Source: Ceratothoa steindachneri
Taxonomy: Eukaryota; Arthropoda; Malacostraca; Isopoda; Cymothoidae
DNA length: 64,000 bases
Assembly: GCA_963969495.1 (NCBI GenBank)
Contig: OZ018325.1
Location: 200,971,446-201,035,445, forward strand
Direction of reading: 5' to 3'
Shown: positions 1-10,997 of the stretch, in pieces
Numbering within the stretch: position 1 is the first letter of the stretch
Layout: every line of letters begins with the position of its first letter
Position numbers and translations under genes: made by a program
Notes under the pieces: model-generated
Seen by the model: the letters and a program-made list of their open reading frames with translations, nothing else
Told to the model about the DNA's origin: nothing
Databases searched by the model: none

Positions 1-2300
1 TGGAGATTTCTGAACTTGTAAAGAGTTCTGATTGCAGCTGTGGCATTGGTGATTCTTTCACGGACGTACTTCGTATACCCGGTTGAAGTAATCTTCATTC
101 CGAGTAAATTGCACTCCGTGGTTTAAGGATAGCGTCTATGCCCCACCCCGACATCGTTTTGTAGTCTCCTGCCTATGGGGACTACTTTGAACTTTTTCTG
201 GCTCGTGGGATTTTCTACCATGCCTCGTAGATGTTAAGGTTTTCAATTTCTGCTGCTGTCATACGAGCTTGCCAAAGAGCATTCTCCTATTGACAAGTGA
301 TTATCTGGGTAAAATCATTGGTGAATTGAATGTTGAGGTGAGTGGGGCTCACAGGGGCTGAAACATTAGCGGTGTAAATCAAGTAGAGAGTGGGGAACAG
401 GCACTTCCCCCTATGGAAGGCCCAAGGTGAGCTGAAACTTTGGTCGTCCGTGCACCCTAAACTGATATACGTCGCTCTCTCTATGACATAGTCACAGATA
501 GTTCTTTCTAAGTTTTAACTTAGGCCCATTCGTAAGATCTTGTACTGCATTCCCCGTTGCCACACCTTATCAAACGCTTTTGATACATCCCGACAAACAA
601 TGTCCACGTAACTTCTTTCCCGTTTTGCCTGGGCTAGCTTTCCCGTGATGACATTAATCGCCATCTCCGTACTTCGCTTCCTCATAAACCCGAATAGATA
701 TGGGTTAAAGAGAGAGTTCTCGTCCACGTGAGACACCAGTCTCAAGTATCTCGCCAAATTCTAGAAGTGAAATTGGCCGGTAGCTCTCCTTCAACATTGG
801 GTCCTTTCCGTGCTTAGGCAAGAAAATCATCTTAGCCGTTTTATAAGCATCTGGAAAGTATCCTGTGTTTAGACAGGCGTTAAATATACTTTTCACCCCT
901 TCCATGACATTAGCTGGTGCCTTTTCAAAGTTTAACTTTGTAAGCTCCGATTGTCCTGGGGCTTTTTGTCGGAATGAGCCGGAGCGCGCCGAGTAGATCT
1001 TCTTCGGTAATCTCGGCGTCTCCGTCGCGCTGTCTATCCACTTGGTGGTGAGGGTGCGTCTTGTGTATTTGGTCGTTAAGCTCGTCTATGATGTTGCTTT
1101 CAAACTCTAGGCCATAGTCTTCATGTTCTTCCTCAGTTATACTGAAGATTTTTTCCCAATAACTTCGGAATAGCTCTTCAATTCTTCCTTGTTCTGTTTC
1201 GATGTCTCCGTCTTCTTTTTGTTGTTCGATCTTCGTCTTCCCAGTCGATCCTTTGAGACGTCTGATCTTATTCCGAAATTCTTTGGCAGTTGCTTCGTGT
1301 TTGAAGTTATCGATCTCATCTTCTCGTCGTCTCCATTTTTGTTCGAGGATCAACTGGTTGAGTTCTTTGATTTCTTTACTTCGTTGCATTGATTGAACTG
1401 ATGCATTCCTCATGTTCATCTCAGACAATAATTTCAGCTCATGGTATAAATCCTTCATGTATTCGGTCCATCTGTAGGTAGAGATTGTCCTATACTCGTA
1501 TTTAGGGATACAAGCCCTATCTGCGTTGATTAGATGGTTATTAATGTAGTCGATTGCCCCGTCAATCTCCTCGGAGAATTGCCTCGTCCAAGTTGGGCTG
1601 ATCGTATGCCTCGAGAAGGCGCGCGTACCGTGTCCAGTCTTTTTTTCTGTAGTTCTTTCTGATTACAGCTGGAACTTGTATAGTGTTCCTGTTGATAGTA
1701 AGTAGGACCCCTATATGGTCACTGCATGGTACCTGGACTGGTTCCATGTGGTAATTGAACGGTAGCTGACGATTCGCCAGACAGATGTCTGGTTTTGTGG
1801 CACTTCCTCCTTTGACAAAGGTGGGGAAGTCGAGGCCTATTCGCTGGGCAATGTTTATGTCCAGCAATAGGTCAAGGCTTCTTCCTATACCGTTGAAGGT
1901 CCAATAACCGGATTCTCGGCATCTGGCGTTCAGATCCCCCATTAATATAGTGGGGGCTCTTCTCTCAGATAGGCCAGTTAGCGTGTGAGTTGGTAACACG
2001 TCTCTCCTTGTCAGTTTATATCTGGTAGCAATGACTAAATTTCCTATGTCTAATTCGACTTCAATCGCAAGGTAGGATTCTTCTAAAATTCTTATTTGCT
2101 TGTATTTAATCCCTTTCTTTATTGCAATAGCGGCACCGTCGAACCCCTCCTGCGAATAATTCGTGATCAACACATCGTAGTTCCAGATTTTCATTTATGC
2201 ACTACGCTTGTCGATCCCGTGTTCCGAAATTAAGATGATGTCTGGATCAATTGCTCTGAATACATTTCCTTATAGAGTCCCTTTCGTCGTCCAGCCGAGG
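1..2300 (-). pseudogene. Jockey-like LINE copy A, ORF2 (endonuclease + reverse transcriptase), broken
   Basis: ORF2 of a non-LTR retrotransposon read on the minus strand and cut by the left window edge. An exonuclease-endonuclease-phosphatase domain lies at about 1562-2300, with GDLNAR near 1940 and a CSDH motif near 1720; this domain nicks target DNA for target-primed reverse transcription. A linker follows (925-1460), then RT at 1-905, with YRPISLLEF near 790 and the palm motif RDVSKAFDKVW near 560. Near 25-120 a segment matches the part of copy B that follows the FADD box. Several frame changes and stops (for example near 2195, 910 and between 515 and 130) show it is dead. Family placement rests on conserved motifs and similarity to copies B and D in this window; Jockey clade is likely, though R1/LOA relatives cannot be excluded. 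Confidence 0.85.
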
Positions 2301-2303
2301 GTA

Positions 2304-3430
2304 TTAATTTACAGTATCGTGCGTTCCGTAACGTGTTGAATTCTTTTTACTTATGCTTCTTCTTTTCCTTCTTGGAGGCTGGCGGGACGCTTTTAATGTG
2401 CCCAGGGTTTTCCTTCTGGGGTGGGGTGGGGGGAGGGGGTGGACTTGTGGTTTTAAACCTGCTCTTCGTAGCTCGTGTACGGGTACGGGGGACCTCGTTG
2501 TTGTTTGAAGAGGAGGATCCCTCTTCATTTTTAGCTTTTCTTCTTCTTCTTCGTCGTCGTCTTCGGATTTCTCCGATGAAGGAGCTTTGATAATCTTCTC
2601 CAGTCCAGATTTAACAGTATTATTTCTTATGACTGATTCCTTGAATATCTTGGACCATTCAGGGTCCGCAGGCATGATTACTGGCGGGAGATTGTTGACT
2701 TTTAAGAGTGCATTGAAGACCTGGTTATAACAGCCAGGCTTCACTCCACTAGCCACATTTGCGTGAGTAATGCAGATCAGATTCTTTGCACTCAGATTTC
2801 CTGTGATGTTCATCTGTACAGGTGTAGTCTTCCCTTCCACATTCTTCTCGGCGGCGCTCGCGTATGTCATCATCTTAGCTTTCTTATATGCTTATTTCTT
2901 CCTTTTTGTTATATCTCTGCGCTTTGGGCAGTTCCGGGCCATGGTCCTGTGTTCATCTTTGCAGTTTAGACATTTGTTCTTAGTGCTCTTGCACTTATCA
3001 AACCGATGTCCTTCTGTGGCTCAGGTCGCGGTTGTGTGTTCCTCTAGTTTGTAGCATGAAAAACACATCTGAATACTACTGAATTTTTCTGGTCGGATGT
3101 TACCGCCTGGTATTCTCATGTTAAATACCAGTATTCCATTCTGTGTCGATTTCTTGGCCATTTCGGTGGTAGCAAAAGTGATTTTAAATACGTAGGTGTG
3201 TTCGCGAAATTTTATTATTTTACGAATTTGTGCCTAGGGATTGCTCTTGGTGATCTCCTCCTTGAGCTGCTCGGGCGTATGCTCACCCAGCCAGATTTCC
3301 AATTTGCCGCAGATCAAGCTTCGGTTAGCTGCCACTTGTGAAGGGGTCTTTGATTTGAATTCGGTGTTCCTGAGGGCCTCGCTCCCTCTTCCGATAGGAG
3401 CTGGTCTACGTCCTTTGTCTAGACACATAA
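2304..3430 (-). pseudogene. Jockey-like LINE copy A, ORF1 (gag-like zinc-knuckle protein), broken
   Basis: ORF1 of the same LINE, immediately upstream of ORF2. Reading minus strand: TPSQVAANRSLICGKLEIW and EQLKEEI near 3250-3330, then HTYVFKITFATTEMA near 3170-3210. A first zinc knuckle (MCFSCYKLEEHTTAT) lies near 3015-3070 and a second (CLNCKDEHRTMARNC) near 2935-2985. An acidic/proline-rich tail follows to 2304. This layout matches the PRE_C2HC-plus-CCHC ORF1 of Jockey-type LINEs, an RNA-binding protein thought to coat the element transcript. In-frame stops are present near 3025 and 2893. The last 189 codons (2304-2873) are open and begin with an internal ATG, but the whole is not a functional gene. 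Confidence 0.8.
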
Positions 3431-4560
3431 AGCGATGAGCTCAGATGAGAATTCAATCAGTTTCAACAGTGCTACCTTTAATTCGAAGTAGAGGGTTTCG
3501 CAGAGATTCCTTTTTTTCGGGGGTCTTCATTCCAAGGATGATCCTTAGCGGGACTCTCTTAGTGAGGGTCTCCATAGTCTTCCACGTCCTTATACTAAGT
3601 CCTCTTGTGTTTTCTTCTTTTCTGGAACTAAAGTATAATTATGGTGTTTGGAGTGAAAAAGGAAGTTATGAGGGGGTAAAGTAGGTTGCGGTTAGTGAAG
3701 GTAAGTTCGTGAATGAGTCCAAAAAATGGAGAAAAAAACGCCCTCGTCCATTTTCCAGTTGGTACCCAGCTCGGTTGCTGCCAGGATCATGGGTAATGGA
3801 TGAATGGGGTGGATCTCAAATGGGAACCTCAAGAGGGATGAATTATGGTGGACTGGCAGTAGCGATCGAATCAACGGCCGCTAAAGTTTTGCCACTCCCT
3901 CTCGGGTATTTGCGCCATAACTGCATCCAACTACATAGAGACGGGTGTTACTTCCCTCTATGATGCTTGCCGGGTCCCCCAGGCGATGAGGAGCTCTCCT
4001 CCGTCCGGGACTCGCAGTTATGCCCCAATTTCGAGAACATTTCTGACTTATGCTTCCGCTGTGGGCTAGTCCTCAAACCAGTTTTCACATAAGCCCTTAA
4101 TTATATCAGTCCAAGTGGCTGGCATAGTTAAGACGAAATCAATGAATGGCAGACATCCGAGCAGGTTCTGACGCAGGGCGATAGATGGGAGCAGTGAGGT
4201 GCTTAAGCCTCATTGAATTATATATCCTCGGTTAAAAATGGTATTCTTCCTTTCTGAAGGATAAAACAAAATTCACCAAAAGACTTCCAGAATAGGCTCC
4301 TTTCTATATAGGCGGTGATCAAAGGCTGGTACTAAGCAAGTAAAAAAGCAACATCCGTAGCGTAGTCAGCAGTGCGTAATAATCGAATATTCAGCCGTCA
4401 GTTAATTGGTCCGTTTCCTTACAATAATGTTCAAACTATCTTTAAACATATATCTATCCATGTATTTTTCGAGTTAGTTCATTGGTCCGTTTTCTTACGG
4501 TAATAATCAAACATATTCAATATATTTTCCTGTAATATCACTTTCAAAAGGTACCCGCAC
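3431..4560. other. unassigned spacer between divergent LINE copies A and B
   Basis: About 1.1 kb between the 5' side of copy A (minus) and the first recognisable ORF1 sequence of copy B (plus). It probably holds the 5' parts of both. Short open frames here show no motif I recognise. Confidence 0.4.
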
Positions 4561-4584
4561 CGAAAAAAAACACAGCCAGCACAC

Positions 4585-5099
4585 GTGACCCACGTCTTAA
4601 CCAAGCCAAACCAACAACACAAACAGAAAAACAAGCGCCACGTACACCCCCTTAAAATAATACCCATACACCAAAAATACAAACAAAGACACCTAACAAG
4701 GAAGCAGTGCGACCAAAAGAGACCAAGTCTCCACGGTCGAGAAAAATCTCAAAAACACGTGGTCCAAGGTCAACCTCTTCATCTCGAGGCAGGAAACACC
4801 AACTCAAATACCATGCAAGAGGCTTCAATCTCAAGCTATATGCCCCCGAATCGGCGCCCTTTCCAACCGAAATCGATTCTCACGAAGTATCGGAGGGTCT
4901 TAGAGCCGGAAGATACAAGTGGGAATGCTCAGATGAGGTTCTGGAACGGCAGGTTGAGGAGACTCTCGCCCAAAATATGATTAAACTGACCACTGACTGC
5001 TTCCACACAATCACTGACACAGAATACAGGAAAAAACGAAACGGCAGGGAGCGCACTCCTCCCAGTACACCTCATGGGGCTAAAGTGGATCGCGAATAA
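4585..5099 (+). pseudogene. Jockey-like LINE copy B, ORF1 C-terminal part
   Basis: Plus-strand remnant of ORF1. The first part is basic and Ser/Pro-rich (RSTSSSRGRKHQ); a conserved tail begins FNLKLYAPESAPFP and ends before a TAA at about 5097-5099. The same tail appears in copy D (INLKVYAAEKSPFPKEM near 13890) and copy E (LNVKVYVSEES near 30465), which is how it was identified. The zinc-knuckle part is missing or unrecognisable upstream. ORF2 starts 47 bases further on at an ATG (5146), the usual close ORF1-ORF2 spacing of such LINEs. Confidence 0.7.
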
Positions 5100-5145
5100 G
5101 CGTCCACTTTAATCCCACACACTAAAAGACCCAACATTACACAAA

Positions 5146-7738
5146 ATGACCAACAAACTTACGATTGTACAAATTAATGTCAACGGGTGGGACGGAAAAG
5201 GTTCCATCTATGGCACCATTTTGCGACAAAGTGACCCTGACATTGTATTTATCTCCGAACACGGACTGACCGCGCAAAAAGAATTAAAAATATTTCAATA
5301 CGACGTCATTAGCAAAAATCATAGCCAGGAACGGTATGACGGCTGTGCAATAGCCGTCAAAAAAAGACTAAAATACAAAAAAACTACCCGACTTAGATGA
5401 ATCATACCTTGCCATTGAGGTAGGCACTACCCTGGGGGGGGGGGGTCATCGCTATGGGGTATCAACCCCCAAGACGCGGTTATGTGCCCATGCACAACCT
5501 TCAACAGATTTTCAGCATTAAGAAAAATGTAATCTTTGCTGGAGATCTGAATGCAAGGAATGCAGGCAGAAACATCGAAGTATTACTTGACAGACAATAC
5601 GTGACAAGAATCGGACCAGAATTCCCGACATACATAACGGGAAAATCAACAACGAAACCTGATATTGTTTTATCCAGTATCAGGTTTCCATACAACTACT
5701 ACATCGAACCGGGCCCCATCATTCCGAGCGACCACCAGACTATTAAAATTACAGTTGGAGTAAATCCCATTCAAATAGCAATCCCAGAACGCAAAAGCTA
5801 TAAGCAGGCGAACTGGAAAAGCTACAAAAATCACCTTCTAAATTGTATCCCAGACCCTTTACTCGATGCCAATTTAGAAGAGATAGATAAAGAGCTGGAT
5901 AGAATCACTGACCTCCTAATTAAAGCAGATGAAAGTAGTATTCCTTATATCAAATATAAACCATTCCAGCTCCCTATTGGACCCCTCCTATGAAAGCCCT
6001 GGCCCAGGAATATAAGGACCTGTCCAATGTAGTAGCGCTGATAGGCCTCAGCCACAATGCCCACAGAAGACTAAGAGAGATTAAAGACGAACTCCAGACA
6101 CTAATTACGGACCAACAGATACTCACATGAGACAGTCTGATAGAAAAACTCGACATTGAAAGAGACTCACACACTTTCTGGCAGACATTTAAACGCTTAC
6201 AAGGAAGACCTCCACAAAAAAAGAATTACACTTATAAACGACGGTATAGAAATTGACGAGCCTGAAGAGATTGAGGAAATGTTTATGATTTTCTGGTACT
6301 CAATCTTCAGAATGACCCCAGAAGAAAATGACATTTACGACCTCGAATTCGAGACTGTCATAATCCAACAACTAAACACACAAATACACAGAACCTCTCC
6401 TCATCATTGTGTGTCGCAGGAAAGAGTGATGGAGGGCTATAGGAGAAAAATAACTGCCTTAGAACTCTCCGTCGCTCTAAAATCCTTTCGTCAAAGAGAA
6501 CCGGGTAACACGGGGCTGACCAGGAAGAATTTCATCAAAGCCCGCCTAATGTTTGGAGTGGGCTGGTTAACATCATGAATGCCGCTCTGAACACGGGCTA
6601 CTTTCCCGATCAGTGGAAAGTGGCCAAGATGAGTTTCATTCCAAAATAGGAAAGCCCCCGGACTAACCTGCCAGCTTTTGGCCGATATCTTTCCTAGAAT
6701 TTGCTGGCAAAGTCTTCGAGAAGATATTGGCTAATAGAGTCAACTCTTTTTTCGACGAAGCCAACTTGCATAACGAGCAATAACACGGCTTTAGAAGGAA
6801 AAGAGGGACTGATACGGCACTAGCCATTATCACCAAAAAGCTTGCATAGATCAAGGCAGACAAAAGGTAAGCCGACCTGGTGCTCCGCGATGTCAAAAAG
6901 CTTTTGATAAGGTTTGGAAGAGAGGACTACACTTTAAGATCCTTCAAGTAGGCCTCAACCCCATTCTTGAGAGGATTCTATGCGACTACATAATGGAGAG
7001 GAGAGCATACATACATATCAAAGGATTCAAAGGCCCCGAATTCAAGCTCGAAGCAGGGGTCCCACAAGGGGGCTGTCTCAGTCTCCTTTTATACAACATA
7101 TACACACGCGACCTACCACAACCTCTCTCCGAGGGTACGATATACGTTCAGTTCGCTGACGATATATCGCAAATTTGTACCACTGCTTATGTTTACAGGG
7201 AATTTATGGCGAGAAATACGGCTGGGCAGATATCTAACATCAACTCTTTCGAGAGAAAATGGAAGATATCAACCAATGCCCCAAAATTCAAAATAATTCC
7301 CATGTTTCGCAAGACCTTCAATGACATACGGGTAGAAGGGGAGCGAATCCCCTACTTCCTAGAAGGGACGGTTCTGGGGCTTAAAATCACCACAGGGGGC
7401 TTCAAGAATCATATCGAACGAACAGTCGCGAATAGCAAGAGAGATTTGAGGGAGTTTTATAGGTTCCGTGACCTAAATCGCTCAAATAAACTCAAGATAT
7501 TCGCTCGAGACTCTTGTACCCCCCGGTGCCGTTGAACGCGAGCGCCAAGACCCCCATTTCGAAACTACAAGTCATCCAGAATAAGGCGGTTTTACTTATT
7601 ACAAACACCCGAAGAAGAGAACATAAACGACAGAAGGAGCTCCACGAGAGAGCTAAGAGGATATGGCAAGCCATTGGTACCCGCTTGACCCCTGAATTCT
7701 CTTGTACACACCTAGACATCGAAGTCGATGACAAATAA
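5146..7738 (+). pseudogene. Jockey-like LINE copy B, ORF2 (endonuclease + RT), broken
   Basis: The best-preserved ORF2 of this family in the window. The start MTNKLTIVQINVNGW is the canonical N-terminus of an EEP endonuclease. A frameshift coincides with an 11-base G run near 5434-5444, and the frame resumes at 5454 with GDLNARN near 5541-5561 and SDHQ near 5725. Linker and fingers (KALAQEYKDLSN, then NTGYFPDQWKVAKMSFIPK) span 5990-6650 with stops. The palm gives GVPQGGCL near 7056 and QFADDIS near 7150, the catalytic Asp pair. The C-terminal end (KLQVIQNKAVLLITNTRRR, then THLDIEVDDK and TAA) finishes at 7738. ORF2 copies element RNA into DNA at a nicked target. At least four frame breaks make it inactive. 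Confidence 0.88.
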
Positions 7739-8090
7739 GACCCTTTAAAAGCAGCAAAATACAGTCTGACTGTTACGTGACTCCCAAATATACATTACAG
7801 AATCGACAATAGACAGCAAATGACTAGTGTAATGCGCAAGTTTTTTATTAGTAAAATTAACTCCATAATAAAGCCAAAATCCAAATTCATACTTTAATAA
7901 AAATTTCAAACTTAAATTAAAATTTAGAATAATATCTGTTCAAATACCCACAGCGGGATTAAAAACCCCGTCTCAAATAAAGGCTTGAATGCCAAAGATC
8001 AACATTAAGATCCAAAGTAATAATTGAATTGACCTTGTAAATTTAATTAAATAAACTATAAATTTAAAGTTTATTAAATAAAAAAACGAA
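7739..8090 (+). other. probable 3' UTR of LINE copy B
   Basis: AT-rich tract after the ORF2 stop, ending in A-rich sequence (8078-8096) that could be the remains of a poly(A) tail. No target-site duplication could be assigned. Confidence 0.4.
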
Positions 8091-9127
8091 AAAAATAACA
8101 CAAAACAACAGAGCTACTCTTACACCAGGGACCTTTTTATTCTGTCTCCCACACCTCATCTTTTCTTTAAATTCACGCTTTAACCACTTTACTCTCTTAC
8201 TATTTTATCTCTAACTCTACCTAAATTTCAACACCTATTATGTCCAAAGTTCAAAGTTCATCATTCTGGAATTCACCGCTTGGATCACCTTCTCGCTGAA
8301 TCACTCACGCTTGGTAAAGCAATCACCGAAAGCATCTCCACACTTTCCTTCGAAGAGAAGTTTGGCCGCTGAGGTTGGAAGTTACAAAGAACTGCCTCTG
8401 TAAATCTGGTAGAAAGTTCACACTCGTTAAAAGAAGATTTCAAGATAGAACAACATTTCAACCTCACCCCCATTCTCATTTTCATTTTTCATTTTAATTT
8501 CATATATTGTCTCCTACACCTTTTTCTCTACCAGACACCAAATCCTCCTATTCGGGAGGTAATAAAAAAGAGAGATTTAATAATTTTCATTAGGCGCATC
8601 ATATTCATCATGACTGCCTAATTTCCCACTCCCCACCCCCAACGTGGGCGCTATGCCTTGACTAGTGGACGCTGCCATTTCAACCTCGTCTCAACTATGC
8701 AGTGCACTTGTGATTCCATAATTGGGGGTACGGGAGGAGGAAGGTCTGAGGAATAGCCCGCTGCCAGATACCCGTATCGGAGGAGATCCCGGATAATGGT
8801 CCGGATTGCAACCTTTGAAGGGAAGCTTGATCACTCCACCTGTTAGGGACTAATAGAATCGCTGAGGGACATAACAACCGTCACAGCGTATTTTGGATGC
8901 AACCGAGGTTTTTTAACTCTGTTGAGGAGGGGGCATCCCCGGTTAGCGCTGGTGGATTGCACGCTAACTAACAAAAAGTCCGTCACACTTCACTCCTCGA
9001 GAGTAGTCAACCCGGGTCCACCATTTCATCCATCATCAACTCATTCCTGACAGCCAAACTCGTGAAAGCGGGGCCAAAAGCAAGAGGGAGGGGCCAAAAC
9101 ACCACATCAACACCAAAACACCACCTC
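8091..9127. other. no recognisable feature
   Basis: About 1 kb without a recognisable gene. The part near 8930-9050 is GC-richer and may be 5' UTR of copy C, but nothing proves it. Confidence 0.35.
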
Positions 9128-9165
9128 AAAGGGAGAGCTCGACTCTCCCTTTGAGAGTCGAGCTC
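9128..9165. repeat. two overlapping, mutually exclusive hairpins
   Basis: 9128-9137 pairs perfectly with 9143-9152 (10 bp, 5-nt loop). 9135-9147 pairs perfectly with 9153-9165 (13 bp, 5-nt loop CCTTT). The two stems share 9135-9152, so only one can form at a time. Confidence 0.75.
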
Positions 9166-9179
9166 GGGTCATAAAAACC

Positions 9180-10200
9180 AGACAGAGGTGTACTTATAAG
9201 AACCTTATACACCGAATTTAAGATCGCCCTAACCAAACTAATAGAGGTTTCCAACTTATACGTGGCCCTATGCCACAAACAGAATGACATAGAACGCCTG
9301 GTAGCACCCAGCGGACTAAAGGCGCTGAAGAAAATTGGACTAACCCTGAAATTACCACCGAAGCTTCTGGCAAACCGTTCCTTCGTCTGCTAAAAAGTAG
9401 GCCTCTATGTGGGGTCTCCCCACAAAAGAGGAACTGAAGGAAGAAATTAAAACAGAAAACCAGCAGCTGAAAATAACAGAATTCATAAAATTCGGACATC
9501 ACACGGACGTGTTCAAAGTTATCTGCGCCACGGGAGAAATGGCGAACAAGGCTACAACCAACGAATGGGACACGCATACTGACACGGAAAGAAAGGAAGG
9601 CTGTCGTTACGAAGCAGAGACTTTAAACTTAAGATCTTCGTAAACGAGGCCTATTCCCTACCCAAAGGTACTAAATTGAACGATATAAATAAAGGTATCG
9701 AAAAAGGTGCCTGAAAATGGAATTACGTAACAGACCATGATGAAAGATTTATCCAAAAACTACTGAAGAAAACAAAATAAGAATCTTCCTCAACGACGCA
9801 AAATTATCAAGAAGGATATCTTCGAGAAAATAACAAACGGCAAGTGGAAAAACTCCAAAGATAAGAAATAATTAAAAACAAGATAATTTAGACAAAATGG
9901 AAAACGAGATAACCAAACTAAAAATACCTCATTTGAATACTGACGGATGGAGAACTAAAGAAATAAAATAAGGAAATATATATCGACAACAAGCAGAAAC
10001 TATCACAAAGGCAGGAATGCCTGAAAACAAACAACAGGAACGTAACTGCATAAATTAAAGGTATTTAGAACAACCTAACATAAATATAGAAGGAAAGCAT
10101 AAATGAAGAGTAATAATACTGAATTTGTAATCGAATTAGAAGTACGTTACCAAAAGGTACCCCGAGCAACAAAATTAAGATTTTGACATAGATAATAAAG
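9180..10200 (+). pseudogene. Jockey-like LINE copy C, strongly decayed ORF1 and start of ORF2
   Basis: Plus-strand remnant. 9188-9393 reads as an ORF1 N-terminus ending LLANRSFVC, like SLICGKL of copy A. After a frameshift, 9407-9640 reads KEELKEEIKTENQQLKITEF and HTDVFKVICATGEMANKAT, matching the HTYVFKITFATTEMAKKS region of copy A. The start of ORF2 may survive near 9896 (MENEITKLKIPHLNTDGW, compare MTNKLTIVQINVNGW of copy B), followed by many stops. No endonuclease or RT catalytic motif remains. It is the oldest-looking copy of the family here. Confidence 0.65.
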
Positions 10201-10462
10201 AAGACAAAGAACAAAACACTTAGAAGTAACCAATAAAAAACACAATCCTAAAAGCAATTAGAAGAGCATAAAAAAAGCGAAACATCAGAGAAAAGAGATC
10301 AGACAGTAATCTGGAAAATCTAATTTCCTATACTCTCACACACACACTAACACTCCCTCCCCCTTAATAAATAAATAAAAAAACAACAAAAAAACAGAAC
10401 TCTCTCTTACTATATTCTAACTATCTCTCCCTTCTTCTCTCACCTATTATTCACCATTCTGC

Positions 10463-10509
10463 GCCGAAGATGACCTACTGTTAGGTCGAAAGACGTCTAG
10501 GCAAATAAA
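10463..10509 (+). other. structured 3'-end-like element with AATAAA
   Basis: A 6-bp stem with a 4-nt loop (10472-10477 with 10482-10487) is preceded by CCGAAGA and followed by GAAA and then the self-complementary AGACGTCT. This resembles, with one core mismatch, the order of conserved parts of a minimal hammerhead ribozyme (CUGANGA, stem II, GAAA, stem III). An AATAAA lies at about 10504-10509. Such motifs occur at ends of some retroelements. No matching retroelement protein is visible next to it, so the assignment is tentative. Confidence 0.3.
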
Positions 10510-10653
10510 GTTATGCCTCTTCCGAGCAATCTTCTGGCCTAGAGCCATCTGTTGAGACTATAGTCAAAGCTATAAGAAAGCTGCAGCCAGAGGTAAACAA
10601 TGCAGCCGTTGCTGTCGACTTCAATGAATCCTGCATAAAAAATGGCCTCCTTC

Positions 10654-10655
<2 letters not shown>

Positions 10656-10749
<94 letters not shown>
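10656..10749. repeat. (AT)n microsatellite, 94 bp
   Basis: Uninterrupted AT dinucleotide array. Apparent open frames across it (Ile-Tyr repeats) are artefacts of the array. Confidence 0.97.
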
Positions 10750-10752
<3 letters not shown>

Positions 10753-10997
10753 AAAGGCATTCAAGCTTTTATAGTAGAGGGGTTTTTGGTCCCTACTGCT
10801 TGTTGGAGAAATCTTTGTTTTTATCTGAGCGTTTTACACCCGGATTTGGCATTGTTTGTTTGTTTTTGTTTTATTTTGTCTATTTTTTAAAAAGATTTTG
10901 GCGAGTTAATCGCGCTAAAATTGAGGGACTTGCACTTTGGGTATTTTGAAGGGAAATGGGAATGTGTTTACCTTTGTTGTGTTTTGGATATTGGAAA
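10750..10997. other. no recognisable feature
   Basis: Short stretch between the microsatellite and the 3' end of LINE copy D; nothing recognised. Confidence 0.4.
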
